Source of the DNA: an uncultured Eudoraea sp.
GTDB lineage: Bacteria; Bacteroidota; Bacteroidia; Flavobacteriales; Flavobacteriaceae
Assembly (NCBI GenBank): GCA_947258555.1
Contig: CAMYJF010000015.1
Span: forward strand, 20,478-84,477
Length of the DNA stretch: 64,000 bases
Reading direction: 5' to 3'
Shown piece by piece: positions 62,418 through 64,000 of the stretch. A program made the position numbers and the translations under genes. The notes beneath the pieces were generated by a model. The model did not search any database and was not told the origin of the DNA. It saw nothing but the letters and a program-made list of their open reading frames with translations. How positions within the stretch are numbered: the first letter of the stretch is position 1; every line of letters begins with the position of its first letter.

Positions 62418-64000
62418 ATGCATATACCTGCAAAAACACTTACCGATTTAGAGTTTCCGGTAGTCTTAGAGCAGCTGGCAGCTCATTGTATCACCGAAGC
62501 CGGCGCTAACGCTGCTGCTAAGATCGTTCCCATCAAGGAAGAAGGGCTCATCCTAAACGCCCTTGGGAAAACCAAGGAATACCTGGATTCTTTTGAGCTT
62601 GATACAGTCATTCCAAACCACCGGTCATTCCAAACCACGGTTTTGACCCAATTGACAATGAAATCAGGTTGTTGGGCATTGAAAACACCTCCCTTGAAGT
62701 TGATGGATTTCGCCGGATCCTAGGTATTTGCCGATCCGGAACCTTGCATCGAAAATTCTTTAAAAAGCAAAAGATGATCTTTCCGCTCTGGGCGGAAGAA
62801 ACGGCAAAGATCGAGGACTCCAAGTTTATAATCGATGAGATAAAAAAGGTCATTGATCGCTTTGGGGAGATACGAGACGATGCATCTCCGGAATTAAAGG
62901 AGATCCGCAAGGACATTCAAAGTGTTCGTACGAAACTCAATCAGAGTTTTGCCTCGGCCCTAAGCAGGTATAAGGCACAGGATTACCTGGATGAGATTCG
63001 TGAGTCGACAGTAGATTCTAAGCGCGTACTGGCGGTCAAGGCCATGTATCGGAAAAAGGTGAAAGGGAGTGTTTTAGGCTCCTCAAGGACAGGAAGTATT
63101 GTATTTATTGAGCCGGATGCCGTTATGCAACACAGTCGCGCTCTGAATAATCTCATTTTTGATGAACAGGAAGAGATAAGGCGAATTCTGAAAGAGCTGA
63201 CAGAATTCATCAGGCCATTTACACCCCTCATTGTTCAGTATGTAGCCTACTTAACACAAATGGATGTCTGCAGCGCAAAAGCCAAATATGCAAAAGAGCT
63301 CAATGCGATCTTGCCTCAAATCAATGACGAAAAAAGGCTATCGCTAAAAGATGCGTACCATCCCCTGCTCTATCTGAGCAACAAACAGAAAAAAGAAAAG
63401 ACCTGGCCACAATCCTTAGAATTTCATGCAGAGAACAGGATCCTGGTGATATCCGGGCCTAATGCAGGTGGTAAGAGTATTACACTGAAAACGATCGGGC
63501 TCTTACAACTCATGCTGCAAAGCGGCTTGCTGATCCCGGTAGACAAAGAGAGTTCTTGGTGCTTCTTCAGCAATATCCTAAGCGATATTGGAGATAACCA
63601 GTCCATTGAAAATCACCTTAGCACCTATAGTTACAGGCTCCAAAACATGAAGAGCTTCCTACAAAAATGCACCCGGAATACCTTATTTCTGATCGATGAG
63701 TTTGGAACGGGAAGTGATCCCGAACTTGGAGGAGCCTTGGCAGAGGCTTGCTTAGAAGTATTTTACGACAAGGGATCTTATGGTGTAATCACCACGCATT
63801 ACGCAAATTTGAAGCTGTTAGCTGATGAGCTGCCACATGCTACCAATGCCAATATGTTATTTAATTCCCGCACCCTCCAGCCTACATTCCAATTACAATC
63901 AGGACAGCCTGGAAGTTCCTTCACATTTGAAGTAGCCCAACAGATCGGGATCCCTTACAGTTTGATCAATAAGGCAAAGAAAAAAATTGAACGTGGTAAA
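62418..64000 (+). pseudogene. mutS2: MutS2 endonuclease-family protein, frameshifted by a 17-bp duplication; 3' end cut by the window
   Basis: MutS2 is the Smr-containing MutS homologue that suppresses recombination or acts at stalled ribosomes. The first frame encodes MHIPAKTLTDLEFPVVLEQ to about VIPNH and then derails, stopping at 62723. The rest is open in another frame to the window edge: NEIRLLGIENTSLEVDGFRRI, then RFGEIRDDASPELKEIRKDI, and the Walker A GPNAGGKSITLKTIG near 63456-63500. At the break, a 15-bp sequence occurs twice, 17 bp apart (62607-62621 and 62624-62638). Removing one copy restores VIPNHGFDPID and a single frame. Confidence 0.88.
62607..62638 (+). repeat. Short tandem duplication causing the mutS2 frameshift
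   Basis: GTCATTCCAAACCAC at 62607-62621 and again at 62624-62638, separated by 2 nt. The period of 17 is not a multiple of three. The duplicated segment reads as an extra copy of the normal coding text. Confidence 0.85.

Noticed and set aside
1..64000. CRISPR array, tRNA, rRNA, insertion sequence or prophage
   Set aside because: No regularly spaced repeats, no cloverleaf with a conserved T-loop recognised, no rRNA-like block, no transposase or phage structural genes seen on either strand.

Overview
The window reads as a compact chromosome segment from a Bacteroidota bacterium, almost certainly family Flavobacteriaceae. The evidence is an lpxC-fabZ gene fusion, a PorX-type regulator of type IX secretion, a GLPGLI-family protein, TonB-receptor-like proteins with an N-terminal carboxypeptidase-regulatory domain, and no recognisable Shine-Dalgarno sites. 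Many upstream regions instead carry the Bacteroidota promoter TTG-N(about 20)-TAnnTTTG. Genes are packed with 4-nt overlaps or 2-30 nt gaps. I saw no tRNA, rRNA, CRISPR array, insertion sequence or prophage. Genus cannot be fixed by reading.

Layout. 1-4200 (minus): histidine operon hisG-hisD-hisC-hisB (hisB cut by the window edge), headed by a 17-codon His-containing leader peptide, a strong terminator and a competing antiterminator pairing. 4210-8840 (minus): an SPFH/prohibitin protein, a vWA-like membrane protein, fabG, sucD. 8900-13632 (minus): lipid A/fatty acid operon lpxD, lpxC-fabZ, lpxA, efp and an lpxD-like acyltransferase. 13759-21000: HD phosphohydrolase divergent from porX, then tsaE, ald, a small anchored protein, proline dehydrogenase and aroB. 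21092-25470: small acidic protein, DinB, Lrp/AsnC regulator, M14 carboxypeptidase, XRE regulator with GTATAC repeats upstream, lipoprotein, TerC. 25473-31700 (minus): topoisomerase IV parE-parC, a broken ychF, a ferredoxin. 31767-39100: LuxC-type reductase, serC, serA, DUF937 protein, small envelope proteins, TonB-dependent receptor. 39170-46850: folE, LolD-type ATPase, TIGR02757 protein, Tat lipoprotein oxidoreductase, S10 peptidase, CAT-like acetyltransferase, lipoprotein, glycosyltransferase. 46917-51076 (plus): BatA-like protein, metal-ligand-less dihydroorotase homologue, small membrane protein, esterase. 51073-55870: conserved unknowns, MBL hydrolase, bcp, nth, a 47-codon gene and an ECF sigma factor. 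56207-60392 (plus): two related small exported Cys proteins, a GLPGLI protein and an outer-membrane barrel. 60407-64000: ung, a DUF6340-like lipoprotein and a frameshifted mutS2 running off the end.

Most content is housekeeping. The parts most worth a second look are the his attenuator, the exported-protein/GLPGLI/barrel cassette at 56.2-60.4 kb, the GTATAC cluster before the XRE gene, the face-to-face promoters between the ferredoxin and LuxC genes, the Zn-ligand-less dihydroorotase homologue, the Fe-S-less endonuclease III, and two housekeeping genes (ychF, mutS2) broken by a deletion and a short duplication. Promoter -7 boxes place several true starts (lpxD, the MBL hydrolase, the BatA-like gene, the Lrp gene) downstream of the longest open frame; two of these starts are TTG.
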